This document shows, piece by piece, positions 19,681 to 28,396 of a stretch of 64,000 nt of DNA. Under the pieces are notes generated by a model, which saw nothing but the letters and a program-made list of their open reading frames with translations, was not told the origin of the DNA and did no database searches. Within the stretch, counting starts at the first letter, position 1; every line of letters starts with the position of its first letter. Source of the stretch: Mesorhizobium sp. 65-26 (lineage in GTDB: Bacteria; Pseudomonadota; Alphaproteobacteria; Rhizobiales; Rhizobiaceae). The position numbers and the translations under genes are program-made. The stretch covers positions 1-64,000 of the forward strand of contig MKVL01000013.1 in the NCBI GenBank assembly GCA_001899205.1, in the 5' to 3' direction.

Positions 19681-20790
19681 ATGCTTCCAGTCAGCAGGCG
19701 CATGCTTCTGCGCCTTTCCTTCGCCGTGGCGGCTTCCGCGGCGGCGCTCGGGGCCACCGCTTCGCAGGCCGCCGCCGCCGACAAGATCCTTCTCATCATC
19801 AATGGCGCGCTCGGCGACAAGTCCTTCTTCGATTCCGCCAATCGCGGCATCGAGATGATCAAGAAGAAATATGGCGACAAGGTCGAGACCAGGGTGCTCG
19901 AGGTCGGCGACGATCCCACGAAATGGGAGCCGGCGCTGCTCGATGCTTCCGAGCAGGACTGGAACCTGATCATCGCCGGCACCTATTCGATCTCCGAGGC
20001 GCTGGGCGATGTCGCCAAGCAGTATCCCGACAAGAAGTACATCCTCTACGATGCCTCCGTGCCCTACGAGGAAGGCGGTTTCGGCAACGTCTATTCGATC
20101 CAGTACAAGCAGAATGAGGGCTCCTATCTGGGCGGCGTGCTGGCTGCCGGCCTATTGAAGTCCGGCAAGCTGCCGGCAAAGACCGGCACCGCGCTCGGCT
20201 TCCTCGGAGGCATGGACATTCCCGTCATCAACGATTTCCTCGTCGGCTACATCGCCGGCGCGCAGTCGGTCGATCCCGGCGTCAAGGTCGCGGTCTCCTA
20301 CGCCGGCTCCTTCGTCGACGCCGCCAAGGGCAAGGAACTCGGCCTGGCGCAATATCGCTCAGGCGTCGCCATCGGCTTCACGGCGGCCTCGCAGGCCGGC
20401 CTCGGCCAGCTCTCCGCCGCCAAGGAAACCGGTCACTACGTGCTCGGCGTCGATTCCGATCAGGAAGCGATCTTCGCCAGCAGCGATCCGGGCATCGCCT
20501 CGCAGGTTGTGAGCTCGGTGCTGAAGAACGTCGACGTCAGCCTCCTCCAGGCCTACGACCTCTATGCCGAGGGCAAGCTGCCGTTCGGCACCGGCAAGGC
20601 GGTCGGTCTGGCGGAAGGCGCCGTCGGCCTCGTCGGGACCGGCAACATGGCCAAGCTCGCCACGCCGGAGGTGCTGGCCGCGGTCAAGGCGGCGGAGCAG
20701 AAGATCGCCAGCGGCGAGATCAAGGTCCCGACGGCCTTCGGCATGTCCACCGAGGACATCTCCAAGCTGCGCGACGGCGTGCGGCCCTGA
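19681..20790 (+). CDS. BMP-family ABC transporter substrate-binding protein
   Basis: Periplasmic solute receptor of 369 aa. The N-terminus SRRMLLRLSFAVAASAAA carries a twin-arginine-like pair ahead of a hydrophobic core, with cleavage near SQAAAADK. No lipobox Cys is present, so the protein is soluble in the periplasm. The mature part matches the basic membrane protein (PnrA/Med) family, whose known ligands are purine nucleosides. ILLIINGALGDKSFFDSANRG and GTYSISEALGDVA correspond to the usual ligand-binding strands. It is the first gene of the transporter operon. Confidence 0.9.
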   Translation: MLPVSRRMLLRLSFAVAASAAALGATASQAAAADKILLIINGALGDKSFFDSANRGIEMIKKKYGDKVETRVLEVGDDPTKWEPALLDASEQDWNLIIAGTYSISEALGDVAKQYPDKKYILYDASVPYEEGGFGNVYSIQYKQNEGSYLGGVLAAGLLKSGKLPAKTGTALGFLGGMDIPVINDFLVGYIAGAQSVDPGVKVAVSYAGSFVDAAKGKELGLAQYRSGVAIGFTAASQAGLGQLSAAKETGHYVLGVDSDQEAIFASSDPGIASQVVSSVLKNVDVSLLQAYDLYAEGKLPFGTGKAVGLAEGAVGLVGTGNMAKLATPEVLAAVKAAEQKIASGEIKVPTAFGMSTEDISKLRDGVRP

Positions 20791-20794
20791 TCCG

Positions 20795-22345
20795 ATGAGC
20801 GACGACCGCGCCAAAACCCTGGACGTGGTGCCGGCCGTCGCCTTCAACGGCATTGCCAAGACCTATCCGAACGGCACGGTCGCCCTCAGCGACGTGTCGT
20901 TCGCGATCCGCGCGGGGTCGATCCACGCCGTCTGCGGCGAGAATGGCGCCGGCAAGTCGACGCTGATGAAGATCCTGTTCGGGCTCACCGAGCCGACGGC
21001 TGGCGAGGTGCTGCTCGATGGCAAGCCGGTTTCCACAGGGGCCGCCGGCTTTGCCGGCCAGCACGGCCTCGGCATGGTACATCAGCATTTCTCCCTGATC
21101 CCGACCCTGACTGTCACCGAGAACATCATCCTCGGCCACGAGCCGCGACGTGGCCTCCTGATCGACCGCGCGGAGGCGCGGCGGTGGGTTGTAGCGCTGA
21201 GCCGCGAATATGAGCTCGCCGTGGATCCGGACGCCTTGACGGGCCGCCTGTCGGTCGCCGCCCAGCAGAAGGTCGAGATCCTCAAGGCGCTTTCGCGCGA
21301 CACCCGCATCCTGATCCTCGACGAGCCGACGGCCGTACTGTCGCCGCCGGAGATCGAGGAGCTGTTCAACCGGCTGCGCGGCCTCAGCGCCCGTGGCATG
21401 ACGATCATCTTCATCTCCCACAAGCTGAACGAGGTCCGCGCGCTCGCCGAAAGCGTCACCGTGCTGCGCGGCGGCCGGCTCACCGGCACGTCGAGGCTGG
21501 CCGACATTCCCGACGACGCCATCATGCAGATGGTGATGGGACGGGCCGTCGAGGTTACCCGGCGCGTTCCGGCCAAGGTCGCGGGCGATGTGGCGGTGGT
21601 TCTAGACGGCGTCTCCACCGCCGTTCGCGATCCCGCCGACCGGATCCAGGACATCTCCCTGAAGATACATGCCGGCGAGATTGTCGGCATTGCCGGCGTC
21701 GAAGGCAGCGGCCAGCGCGGGCTGGTCTCGGTGCTCAGCGGCATGATGAATCCAGCATCGGGCAGGATCGCTTTCAACGGTCGCGACATGGCTCGGGTGG
21801 ATGCCCTCGGCTGGCGCAGGGCCGGCCTGGCGAACCTGCCGGCGGACCGCTTCGGGCAGGGCGGCGCGCCGGCGCTGAGCCTGGCCGAAAACGCCATAGC
21901 CGGCACCGACGGCGACCCCGAACTGCAACGCGGCCCGCTGTTGCGCGGCGCTGCGATCACGGCGCGCGTGCGCAAGATGATCGCCGACTATTCGGTGCGC
22001 AACTCGGGCATCGGCGAGCGGCTCGATTCCCTGTCCGGCGGCAACGCGCAGAAGCTGATCGCCGCCCGCGAGCTTGCGACGCGTCCCAGATTCCTCATCG
22101 CCGACCAGCCGACGCGCGGCATCGACGTGGCCGCCGCCGCCTTCCTGCACAAGCGGCTCGACGAAGCGGCGCGTGGTGGCGCCGCCATCCTGCTGGTGAC
22201 GGCCGATCTCGACGAATTGCTGCGCCTTGCCGATCGCGTTGTCGTGCTCTTTGCCGGCCGCATCGTCGCCGACCTGCGCAACGGGCCTGAGCTCGATCCG
22301 GCGCGGCTGGGTCCGTTCATGCTGGGGCTGGAGACCGCGTCATGA
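20795..22345 (+). CDS. ABC transporter ATP-binding protein, two fused nucleotide-binding domains
   Basis: A 516-aa cytoplasmic ATPase of the sugar/nucleoside-importer type with two ABC domains in tandem. The first has Walker A GENGAGKST near residue 48, signature LSVAAQQKVEI and Walker B LILDEPTAVL. The second has a degenerate Walker A (GVEGSGQRG), signature LSGGNAQKL and IADQPTRGID. Loss of the second P-loop is normal in this family. The start MSDDRAKTLD is 4 bases after the receptor gene. The stop overlaps the first permease (ATGA). Confidence 0.93.
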   Translation: MSDDRAKTLDVVPAVAFNGIAKTYPNGTVALSDVSFAIRAGSIHAVCGENGAGKSTLMKILFGLTEPTAGEVLLDGKPVSTGAAGFAGQHGLGMVHQHFSLIPTLTVTENIILGHEPRRGLLIDRAEARRWVVALSREYELAVDPDALTGRLSVAAQQKVEILKALSRDTRILILDEPTAVLSPPEIEELFNRLRGLSARGMTIIFISHKLNEVRALAESVTVLRGGRLTGTSRLADIPDDAIMQMVMGRAVEVTRRVPAKVAGDVAVVLDGVSTAVRDPADRIQDISLKIHAGEIVGIAGVEGSGQRGLVSVLSGMMNPASGRIAFNGRDMARVDALGWRRAGLANLPADRFGQGGAPALSLAENAIAGTDGDPELQRGPLLRGAAITARVRKMIADYSVRNSGIGERLDSLSGGNAQKLIAARELATRPRFLIADQPTRGIDVAAAAFLHKRLDEAARGGAAILLVTADLDELLRLADRVVVLFAGRIVADLRNGPELDPARLGPFMLGLETAS

Positions 22346-23415
22346 AGGGCAATTTGCTTGCGGGCCTGGTTCAGCTTCTCGTCACCCTCGCCGTCGTCGC
22401 GGCTGTCATCCTGGTGGTGTTGGTGCCATTCGCATTGTCACAGCCGCAGCCGGCCGCGGTGCTCACCAGTTTTCTGCTCGGCCCGCTCGATTCCGTGCGC
22501 CATCTCGGCAACGTCGCCGAGGTTGCCACGCCGATCGCCTTCACCGGCCTTGCCGCGACGGTGATCTTCCGGTCGGGCCTGTTCAATCTCGGCATCGAGG
22601 GCGGCTTTTTTCTGGGCGGTCTCGCGGCCACGGCGGCCGCGCTGCTTCTGCCGCTTCCCCATGTCGCGGCGCCATTCCTCGCCATCGTCGTCGGCGCGAC
22701 CGTCGGCAGCCTTGCCTGCATCGTTCCGGGCTATCTGCGCATCCGCCATGACGCTTCCGAAATGGTCACCTCGCTGGTGCTGAACTTCGCGATCCTCTTT
22801 GCCGGCGTGTTCGTGCTGAACTATTTCCTGCGCGATCCGGCCGCCGGCACGCTGATGTCCTACCGCATTCCGGCCGACGCAAGGCTGGAGCGTCTCTTGC
22901 CATCCACGCGCCTGAACAGCGGCGCTATCATCGCCGTGCTGGCTTGCCTCGGCGCGGGCATATGGCTGTTCAAGACGCGCGCCGGCCTCAACCTCCGCAT
23001 CGTCGGCTCCAGTCCCGGCTTCGCCACCCATCTCGGATTGCCGTCATCGCGCATCGTGATGATGGCGCAGGTCGCCGGCGGGCTGATCGCCGGCATGGCC
23101 GGCGCCATCGAGGTGCTGGGCCTCTATCCCCGCTTCTCCTGGACGCATCTTCCCGGCCTGGGCTGGACCGGCATCATCGTCGCCATCCTGGCGCGCGAGA
23201 ATCCGTTCCTCATCCTGCCGGCAGCGCTCTTCCTTGGCTATCTCCAGGTCGGCGGCAACATCCTGGCGCAGGAAGTCGGCATTCCGGTCGAGGTCGTCGG
23301 GCTCATCACCGCCGCGATCATGCTGGCGGTCACCGCCAACGCCATCTTCCAGCATCCGGCGCTGCTGCGGCTGATCAGGACCATCCGCCAGCGCGGCGAG
23401 GCCTCGGCATCATGA
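22342..23415 (+). CDS. ABC transporter permease (BPD_transp_2 family), subunit 1
   Basis: A 357-aa integral membrane protein with about nine to ten hydrophobic segments. The conserved permease segment GLAATVIFRSGLFNLGIEGGFFLGG is the EAA-like coupling region of branched-chain/nucleoside importers. It is translationally coupled on both sides (ATGA overlaps with the ATPase and with permease 2) and forms a heterodimer channel with the next gene product. Confidence 0.92.
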   Translation: MKGNLLAGLVQLLVTLAVVAAVILVVLVPFALSQPQPAAVLTSFLLGPLDSVRHLGNVAEVATPIAFTGLAATVIFRSGLFNLGIEGGFFLGGLAATAAALLLPLPHVAAPFLAIVVGATVGSLACIVPGYLRIRHDASEMVTSLVLNFAILFAGVFVLNYFLRDPAAGTLMSYRIPADARLERLLPSTRLNSGAIIAVLACLGAGIWLFKTRAGLNLRIVGSSPGFATHLGLPSSRIVMMAQVAGGLIAGMAGAIEVLGLYPRFSWTHLPGLGWTGIIVAILARENPFLILPAALFLGYLQVGGNILAQEVGIPVEVVGLITAAIMLAVTANAIFQHPALLRLIRTIRQRGEASAS

Positions 23416-24344
23416 GCGGCCTGTTCGAACATCTTGCCGATCCCGCCCTCTTCGCCACGGTGCTGCGGGTCATGACGCCATTGCTGCTGGCAGCCCTCGG
23501 CGTGCTGATCTCCGACCGGGCTGGTGTCTTCAACATCGGCATGGAGGGCATGATGTTGGTTGGCGCGCTGACCGGCGTGCTGGTCAGCGCCGGGACCGGC
23601 AGCGCCTGGCTCGGCCTCGGCGCGGCCATCGTGCTGTGCGGCGCCGTCGGCTGCCTGATGGCCTTCGTCATAAACGGCCTCGGCGCCAACCTCATCATAA
23701 CAGGCATAGCGCTCAACCTGGCGGCCTCCTCGGCGACGACGCTGGGGCTGTTCTTCGCCACTGGCGACAAGGGCATGTCGGGTTCGCTGAAGAGCGGGGT
23801 GCTGCCGAGCGTCCGCCTGCCCGTCATAGACGGGATACCGGTGCTCGGGCCGCTGCTGTCCGGTCACCATATCCTCACCTGGTTCGCGTTGTTTGCCGTG
23901 CCCTTGGTCAGCCTTCTGGTGATGCGGACACCGTTCGGCCTGCACATGCGCGCGGTCGGCGTCGATCCCAAGGCCGCCGCCGCGGCCGGCATTCCGGTCG
24001 CCCGCGTTCAGATGCTGGCTCTGATGCTCTCCGGCGTGTTCGGCGGGCTGGCCGGCGCGTATCTTTCCATGGGCTATGTGAGCTGGTTCGCGCAGGACAT
24101 GACGGCCGGCCGCGGCTTCATCGCCATCGCCATCGAGGTTATGGGCATGGCAACGCCCCTGGGCACGCTGATATCGGCCGTCATCATCGCGGTCGCCGAG
24201 ACGCTTGCCATCACCATGCAGAGCCTCGGCCTGCCCAACGAACTCATGCAGATGATCCCCTATGTGGTGCCGATCGTCGTGCTGACCTTCTGGGCGAGCC
24301 GCCGCCGCCGCTCGCTCGCCCGCATCGCTCAACTCTCGAAATAG
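23412..24344 (+). CDS. ABC transporter permease (BPD_transp_2 family), subunit 2
   Basis: A 310-aa integral membrane protein that starts inside the previous permease (ATG 23412). It carries the matching coupling segment ISDRAGVFNIGMEGMMLVGA and a conserved AVGVDPKAAAAAGIPV loop. It ends with a basic cytoplasmic tail (ASRRRRSLARI). With subunit 1 it would form the pore of the BMP-type importer. Confidence 0.92.
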   Translation: MSGLFEHLADPALFATVLRVMTPLLLAALGVLISDRAGVFNIGMEGMMLVGALTGVLVSAGTGSAWLGLGAAIVLCGAVGCLMAFVINGLGANLIITGIALNLAASSATTLGLFFATGDKGMSGSLKSGVLPSVRLPVIDGIPVLGPLLSGHHILTWFALFAVPLVSLLVMRTPFGLHMRAVGVDPKAAAAAGIPVARVQMLALMLSGVFGGLAGAYLSMGYVSWFAQDMTAGRGFIAIAIEVMGMATPLGTLISAVIIAVAETLAITMQSLGLPNELMQMIPYVVPIVVLTFWASRRRRSLARIAQLSK

Positions 24345-24356
24345 ACAGGAAGAACC

Positions 24357-25748
24357 ATGAAGGCATGGGAACTCACCCGCGATCTCTTGCGCCAGACACA
24401 GCCGGTCGTCCGCACCGCCGAAGAGCAGACATGGGACGCCAGCGAATTGATGAAGGGGCTGGATTTCGGCGTCGCGCTGTTCTGGAAGAGCAACGTGCCG
24501 GGCTCGGCCGCGCCGGAGAACCTGATGGCCGGCGCGCTGCAGTCGCTGGAGAACAAGGGCTATGTGCTGGAGCCCTACGAGGACCTTCTCAGGGAAGGCG
24601 GTGAAGCCCTGGCGCGCGGCGATTTCGAGCGGCTTTACGTCATCGACATGCGTCTGCGCGTGCTGATGCGCGCCGCGCGGCCCGACCCTGACCATCCCTC
24701 CCAGCGCACCGTGCGCTATCGCTCGTGGGAAGAATTCGACGCCACCGTCCAGTGGCCCGCCGATGTCGCCGTTGCGGTCGACGATGCGGATTTTGCCGAT
24801 CGCAGCCGCGCCGGCTGGCTTGGCCAGCTCGTCGGGGCAGCCGCCGGCACGGCGTTGGAGGGTTACTCGGCCGAGAACATCATGAAGGTTTTCGGACCGA
24901 TCCGGAGCTATGTCCGCGAGCCGAACACCTACAATGACGACATCACCTTCGAGATCGCCTTCCTCGAAGCTTTCGCCGACAAAGGCCATGCCGTCAGCGG
25001 CGCCGATATCAGCGAGCGCTGGACGTCGATGATCCCCATGGGCTGGTCGGCGGAGGCGATCGCGCTCGCCAACATCAGGCGCGGCCTGCTGCCGCCGGAG
25101 ACGGCGACCACCGACAATCCGTTCGACGAGTGGATCGGTGCTCAGATGCGCGGTGCCATCTGCGGCATGGTCGCGCCGGGCAGGGCGCGCGAGGCTGCAC
25201 GCCTCGCCTGGATCGATGGCGCAGTCTCGCATGCGGCCAACGGCATATTGGGCGAGGTGTTCAACGCTGTTCTGGCGGCTCGTGCCTTCACGCAGAACGA
25301 CACGGTTTCGCTGCTGGAGGAGACCGTCGCGCTGTTCTCGACGGAGTCGGAATATGGCCAGGTACTCGCGTTCGCGCTCGACGCGTGCCGGACCGAGGCG
25401 GACTGGCAGTCGGCATGGGCGCGCTGCGACGCGAAATATGTCGAGTACAACTGGATCCACGCCTACCCCAACGCCGCCGCCCAGGTGGTGGCGCTGTGGT
25501 TCGGCAAGGGCGATTTCGAGCGCACGCTGGAGATCGTCTGCGGCATCGGACACGACGTCGACTGCAATGCCGCGCAGATCCTGTGCGTGGTTGCCATCCA
25601 GCGCGGCAGCGCCGCGATCGCGGAACGCTGGACGGCGCCGCTGCTTGCCGGCGACATCGTGACCTATATGCGTCGCCCGGCAACGATCCCGTTCGATACG
25701 CTGGTGGCGCAGACGGTCGATGCCGTCCGTAAATGGCGGAAGCAGTAA
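24357..25748 (+). CDS. ADP-ribosylglycohydrolase-family protein with unusual N-terminal extension
   Basis: A 463-aa last gene of the LacI-linked transporter operon, 12 bases after permease 2. The C-terminal part fits the ADP-ribosylglycohydrolase (ARH/DraG) fold: glycine-rich LGQLVGAAAGTALEG near residue 155, metal-binding NDD at 193-195 (usually T-D-D), an acidic/His helix WIDGAVSHAANG near 286 and GHDVDCNAA with Asp400 and Asp402 (usually GDTDTNA). The metal Asp residues are kept, so the enzyme should be active on an N- or O-glycosidic ribose-like bond. About 140 residues precede the ARH core and match nothing recognised. The context suggests it cleaves the imported compound rather than a modified protein. 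Confidence 0.85.
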   Translation: MKAWELTRDLLRQTQPVVRTAEEQTWDASELMKGLDFGVALFWKSNVPGSAAPENLMAGALQSLENKGYVLEPYEDLLREGGEALARGDFERLYVIDMRLRVLMRAARPDPDHPSQRTVRYRSWEEFDATVQWPADVAVAVDDADFADRSRAGWLGQLVGAAAGTALEGYSAENIMKVFGPIRSYVREPNTYNDDITFEIAFLEAFADKGHAVSGADISERWTSMIPMGWSAEAIALANIRRGLLPPETATTDNPFDEWIGAQMRGAICGMVAPGRAREAARLAWIDGAVSHAANGILGEVFNAVLAARAFTQNDTVSLLEETVALFSTESEYGQVLAFALDACRTEADWQSAWARCDAKYVEYNWIHAYPNAAAQVVALWFGKGDFERTLEIVCGIGHDVDCNAAQILCVVAIQRGSAAIAERWTAPLLAGDIVTYMRRPATIPFDTLVAQTVDAVRKWRKQ

Positions 25749-25761
25749 CGTTAGCGTATGC

Positions 25762-26265
25762 TTACGAAATGGATTTGCGCATCGTGATCGACGTCGCCCT
25801 GGCATAGCCAGGGTGCGCCGTCCGCGCGGTCTCGCGGAAGCCCAGCCGGGCGAAGGCCGCGTGATTGCCTGTCAGCTCGATGCGGGTCTCAAGCTCGAGC
25901 GCCGCCTTGCCGCGCTCGCGCGCGAGCACCTCCACGGCCTGCATCAGCCGCTTGCCGATCCCCTGTCCCTGCAGGCTGGGGTCGACGGCGAGCTTGCCGA
26001 CATAGAAATCACTCTCGCGCTCCCTGGCGAATACGCAGCCGATGAGGCGGCCATCGATCATGGCGATGAAAGCTGCCTCCACCCCGGCCTTCTCACGCAG
26101 GCTTTTGGCGGTCAGGCGATGCGCCGAGGAGGGAGGATCAATGACGCCGTCCATCGAGGCGAAGGAGCGCAGAATGAGTTGCAGGAGTTCGTCCCAGCGG
26201 TCGAAACCAGCGTCGAGCCGGCTGATCACGGGGCCGGCGGAGCCCACGTCGGGAAGATGGCTCAT
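25762..26265 (-). CDS. GNAT-family N-acetyltransferase
   Basis: A 167-aa acetyl-CoA-dependent acetyltransferase. The acetyl-CoA pyrophosphate-binding motif LQGQGIGKRLM follows the beta-4 strand YVGKLAVDPS, and the C-terminal AAFARLGFRETART strand is typical. Substrate unknown. It starts 3 bases after the moeB stop, so the two are probably co-transcribed. Confidence 0.87.
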   Translation of the reverse strand: MSHLPDVGSAGPVISRLDAGFDRWDELLQLILRSFASMDGVIDPPSSAHRLTAKSLREKAGVEAAFIAMIDGRLIGCVFARERESDFYVGKLAVDPSLQGQGIGKRLMQAVEVLARERGKAALELETRIELTGNHAAFARLGFRETARTAHPGYARATSITMRKSIS

Positions 26266-26268
26266 GCT

Positions 26269-27024
26269 TCAGCGTCGTCCATAGCGAATGGTGTCGATGC
26301 GGGCGGCGAGCGCATCGTAGAGCAGCAGCCGGCCGACCAGCGGCTCGCCGATGCCGGTGATCAGCTTGATCGCCTCCATCGCCTGCAGTGTCCCGATCAC
26401 CCCGGTCAAGGCGCCGACGATGCCGGCTTCCGCGCAGGACGGCACCAGTCCGGCGGGCGGGGCCTCCGGAAAGAGGTCGCGATAGTTCGGGTTGGGCTTT
26501 CCGTCCTTGCCGTTCTCGAACGGCTTCAGCACCGTGATCGAGCCGTCGAAGCGGCCAACGGCGGCATGGACGAGCGGCCTGCCTTCCGCCGCGCAGGCAT
26601 CGGCCACCGCGTAGCGCGTTTCGAAATTGTCCGAGCCGTCGACGACGATGTCGTATGATCTGACCAGGGCAGGGGCATTGCCGGACGTCAGCCTGAAATC
26701 ATGGCGCGCCACCGTGACGTGAGGGTTGATCGCGGCGATCGCCCGGCGGGCGCTCTCGGTCTTGGGCACCCCGATCGTATCCGTGGCGTGGATGACCTGC
26801 CGTTGGAGGTTGGACAACGAGACGATGTCGTCGTCGACGATGCCGAGCGTGCCGACGCCGGCCGCCGCCAGATATTGCAGCGCCGGCGCGCCGAGACCCC
26901 CGGCGCCGATCACCAGCACGCGGGCCCGTTTCAGCCGCTGCTGGCCGGCCCCGCCGATCTCCGGCAGCACGATGTGGCGGGCGTAGCGCTCCAGTTCTTC
27001 TGGCGAAAGCGGGGCAGGGGTCAT
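26269..27024 (-). CDS. moeB: MoeB/ThiF-family adenylyltransferase (HesA/MoeB/ThiF)
   Basis: E1-like enzyme that adenylates the C-terminus of a ubiquitin-like sulfur carrier (MoaD or ThiS) for molybdopterin or thiamine synthesis. At 251 aa from MTPAPLSPEELERYARHIVL it has the nucleotide motif VIGAGGLGAPALQYLAAAGVG, the DDDIVSLSNLQRQVIH segment and Asp in DGSDNFETRY. The first zinc CxxC of E. coli MoeB is replaced (PNYRDLFPE in place of CYRCLFPE), common in rhizobial homologues. A rhodanese domain is absent. A molybdoenzyme lies 30 kb away in this window, consistent with a need for molybdopterin. Confidence 0.85.
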   Translation of the reverse strand: MTPAPLSPEELERYARHIVLPEIGGAGQQRLKRARVLVIGAGGLGAPALQYLAAAGVGTLGIVDDDIVSLSNLQRQVIHATDTIGVPKTESARRAIAAINPHVTVARHDFRLTSGNAPALVRSYDIVVDGSDNFETRYAVADACAAEGRPLVHAAVGRFDGSITVLKPFENGKDGKPNPNYRDLFPEAPPAGLVPSCAEAGIVGALTGVIGTLQAMEAIKLITGIGEPLVGRLLLYDALAARIDTIRYGRR

Positions 27025-27038
27025 GGCCGGACCATAGT

Positions 27039-27178
27039 GCATGTCGCCCAAAAGTGTGTAGCGGTTTTGGGAGGTCGACATGCACCGGAAACAGCCTGCA
27101 TGTCGCCCGAAAGTGTGTAGCGGTTTTGGGAGGTCGACATGCGTCGGAAACAGCCTGCATGTCGCCCAAGTGTGTAGA
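27039..27178. repeat. 59-bp tandem repeat, 2.4 copies, each unit an inverted-repeat hairpin
   Basis: Unit 1 is 27039-27097, unit 2 is 27098-27156 (three differences) and a partial unit is 27157-27178. Each full unit opens with GCATGTCG and contains its complement CGACATGC about 30 bases later, so the RNA or DNA could form a hairpin with AAAGTGTGTAGCGGTTTTGGG in the loop region. It lies between recF and moeB. Confidence 0.85.
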
Positions 27179-27184
27179 CTGCGC

Positions 27185-28324
27185 TCAGTCGTCGGAGCGA
27201 ACGGTCCCATGGTCGACGGTCAGGAACTGGGCGCGCCCGGCAAGGCTGGAAAACAGCGCCGTGTCGGTGCCGGTCATGAACGTCTGGCAGTTGAGCTCCT
27301 CCAGGATGGCAAACAGCGCCGCGCGGCGGCCGGCGTCGAGGTGCGCGGCGATCTCGTCGAGCAGCAGGACCGGCGTCATCCCGGACATTTCACCGGTCAG
27401 GCGAGCATGCGACAGCACGATCCCAACCAGCAGCGCCTTCTGCTCGCCGGTCGAGCACAATTCGGCCGGCATGTCCTTGGGGCGGTGACGCACGAGAAGA
27501 TCCGAACGGTGCGGGCCGTCCAGCGTGCGGCCGGCAGCGCGATCACGAAGGCGACCTTCGGCGAGGGCGCGGCGGAAGCGCTCCTCGACATCGATCGCGG
27601 GCATGGTGGCGACTTCGCTCTCCAGCACGCCCTCCAGGCCGATGTCGGCCTGCGGAAAGGGACCGGTGGCGGGTAGTCTCTCGATCATCGCCGCCAGCAG
27701 CCGCACCAACTCGGCGCGGGCGGCGGCCATGGCCACGCCTGTCTCGGCCATCTGCGTCTCGATCGCGTCGAACCAGGCTCCGTCGCGCGAGCCTTCCGCC
27801 AGCAGGCGGTTGCGACCGCGCATGGCCTTCTCGTAGTCCAGCGCGCGTTGGCCGTGGCCGGGGTCGATCGCCAGCACCAACCGGTCGAGGAACCGGCGTC
27901 GGTCGCCGGCAGGCCCGGTGAACAGCGCGTCCATGGCCGGCGTCAGCCATACCACCCGCAGCCATTCCAGCATCTCCTCGGCCGAACGTGCCGCCGCGCC
28001 GTTGATACGTACCTTTCGGCCGCCTTCGCCGATCGCGTCTCCGCCGGAAATGCCTGTGCCGATCTCCACCTCGCCCTCCGGCCCGTCAAGCCGGGCATGC
28101 AGCGCGAAGCCGCCATCGCCGTCTTCGCGCGCAATGTCGGCATAGGGCGCCCGGCGCAGGCCGCGCCCCGGCGTCAGCAGCGATATGGCTTCGAGCAGGT
28201 TTGTCTTGCCGGCGCCATTGTCCCCGCAAAACACCACCGCGCCCGGCCGAAGGTCGATCGAGAGCGCGGCGTAATTGCGAAAATTCGTAAGCGTAAGCTT
28301 ACTTATGTAGGTTTGATCCGGCAA
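27185..28324 (-). CDS. recF: DNA replication/repair protein RecF
   Basis: SMC-like ATPase that loads RecA at gaps with RecO and RecR. The 379-aa protein has Walker A GDNGAGKTNLLEAI near residue 34, the ABC-type signature LCSTGEQKALL and Walker B LLLDEIAAHLD. It begins with TTG at 28324: an in-frame TGA lies 6 bases upstream and no better start follows before the conserved TYISKLTLTNFRNY. It is third in the dnaA-dnaN-recF order typical of bacterial chromosomes. Confidence 0.95.
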   Translation of the reverse strand: MPDQTYISKLTLTNFRNYAALSIDLRPGAVVFCGDNGAGKTNLLEAISLLTPGRGLRRAPYADIAREDGDGGFALHARLDGPEGEVEIGTGISGGDAIGEGGRKVRINGAAARSAEEMLEWLRVVWLTPAMDALFTGPAGDRRRFLDRLVLAIDPGHGQRALDYEKAMRGRNRLLAEGSRDGAWFDAIETQMAETGVAMAAARAELVRLLAAMIERLPATGPFPQADIGLEGVLESEVATMPAIDVEERFRRALAEGRLRDRAAGRTLDGPHRSDLLVRHRPKDMPAELCSTGEQKALLVGIVLSHARLTGEMSGMTPVLLLDEIAAHLDAGRRAALFAILEELNCQTFMTGTDTALFSSLAGRAQFLTVDHGTVRSDD

Positions 28325-28396
28325 AGGTCATCCCGCCTGTCGATGTCGCCACGGCCATCGCTTGCCCTCGCCGGGCGGCGTCGGACCCGCCGGCGG

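Noticed and set aside
23238-25805. 855-codon minus-strand frame opposite the permease and ADP-ribosylglycohydrolase genes
   Set aside because: Spans two well-supported plus-strand genes and their gap; no motif, no ribosome site.
27039-27178. CRISPR array
   Set aside because: The 59-bp units are directly adjacent with no unique spacers, and no cas genes are nearby.
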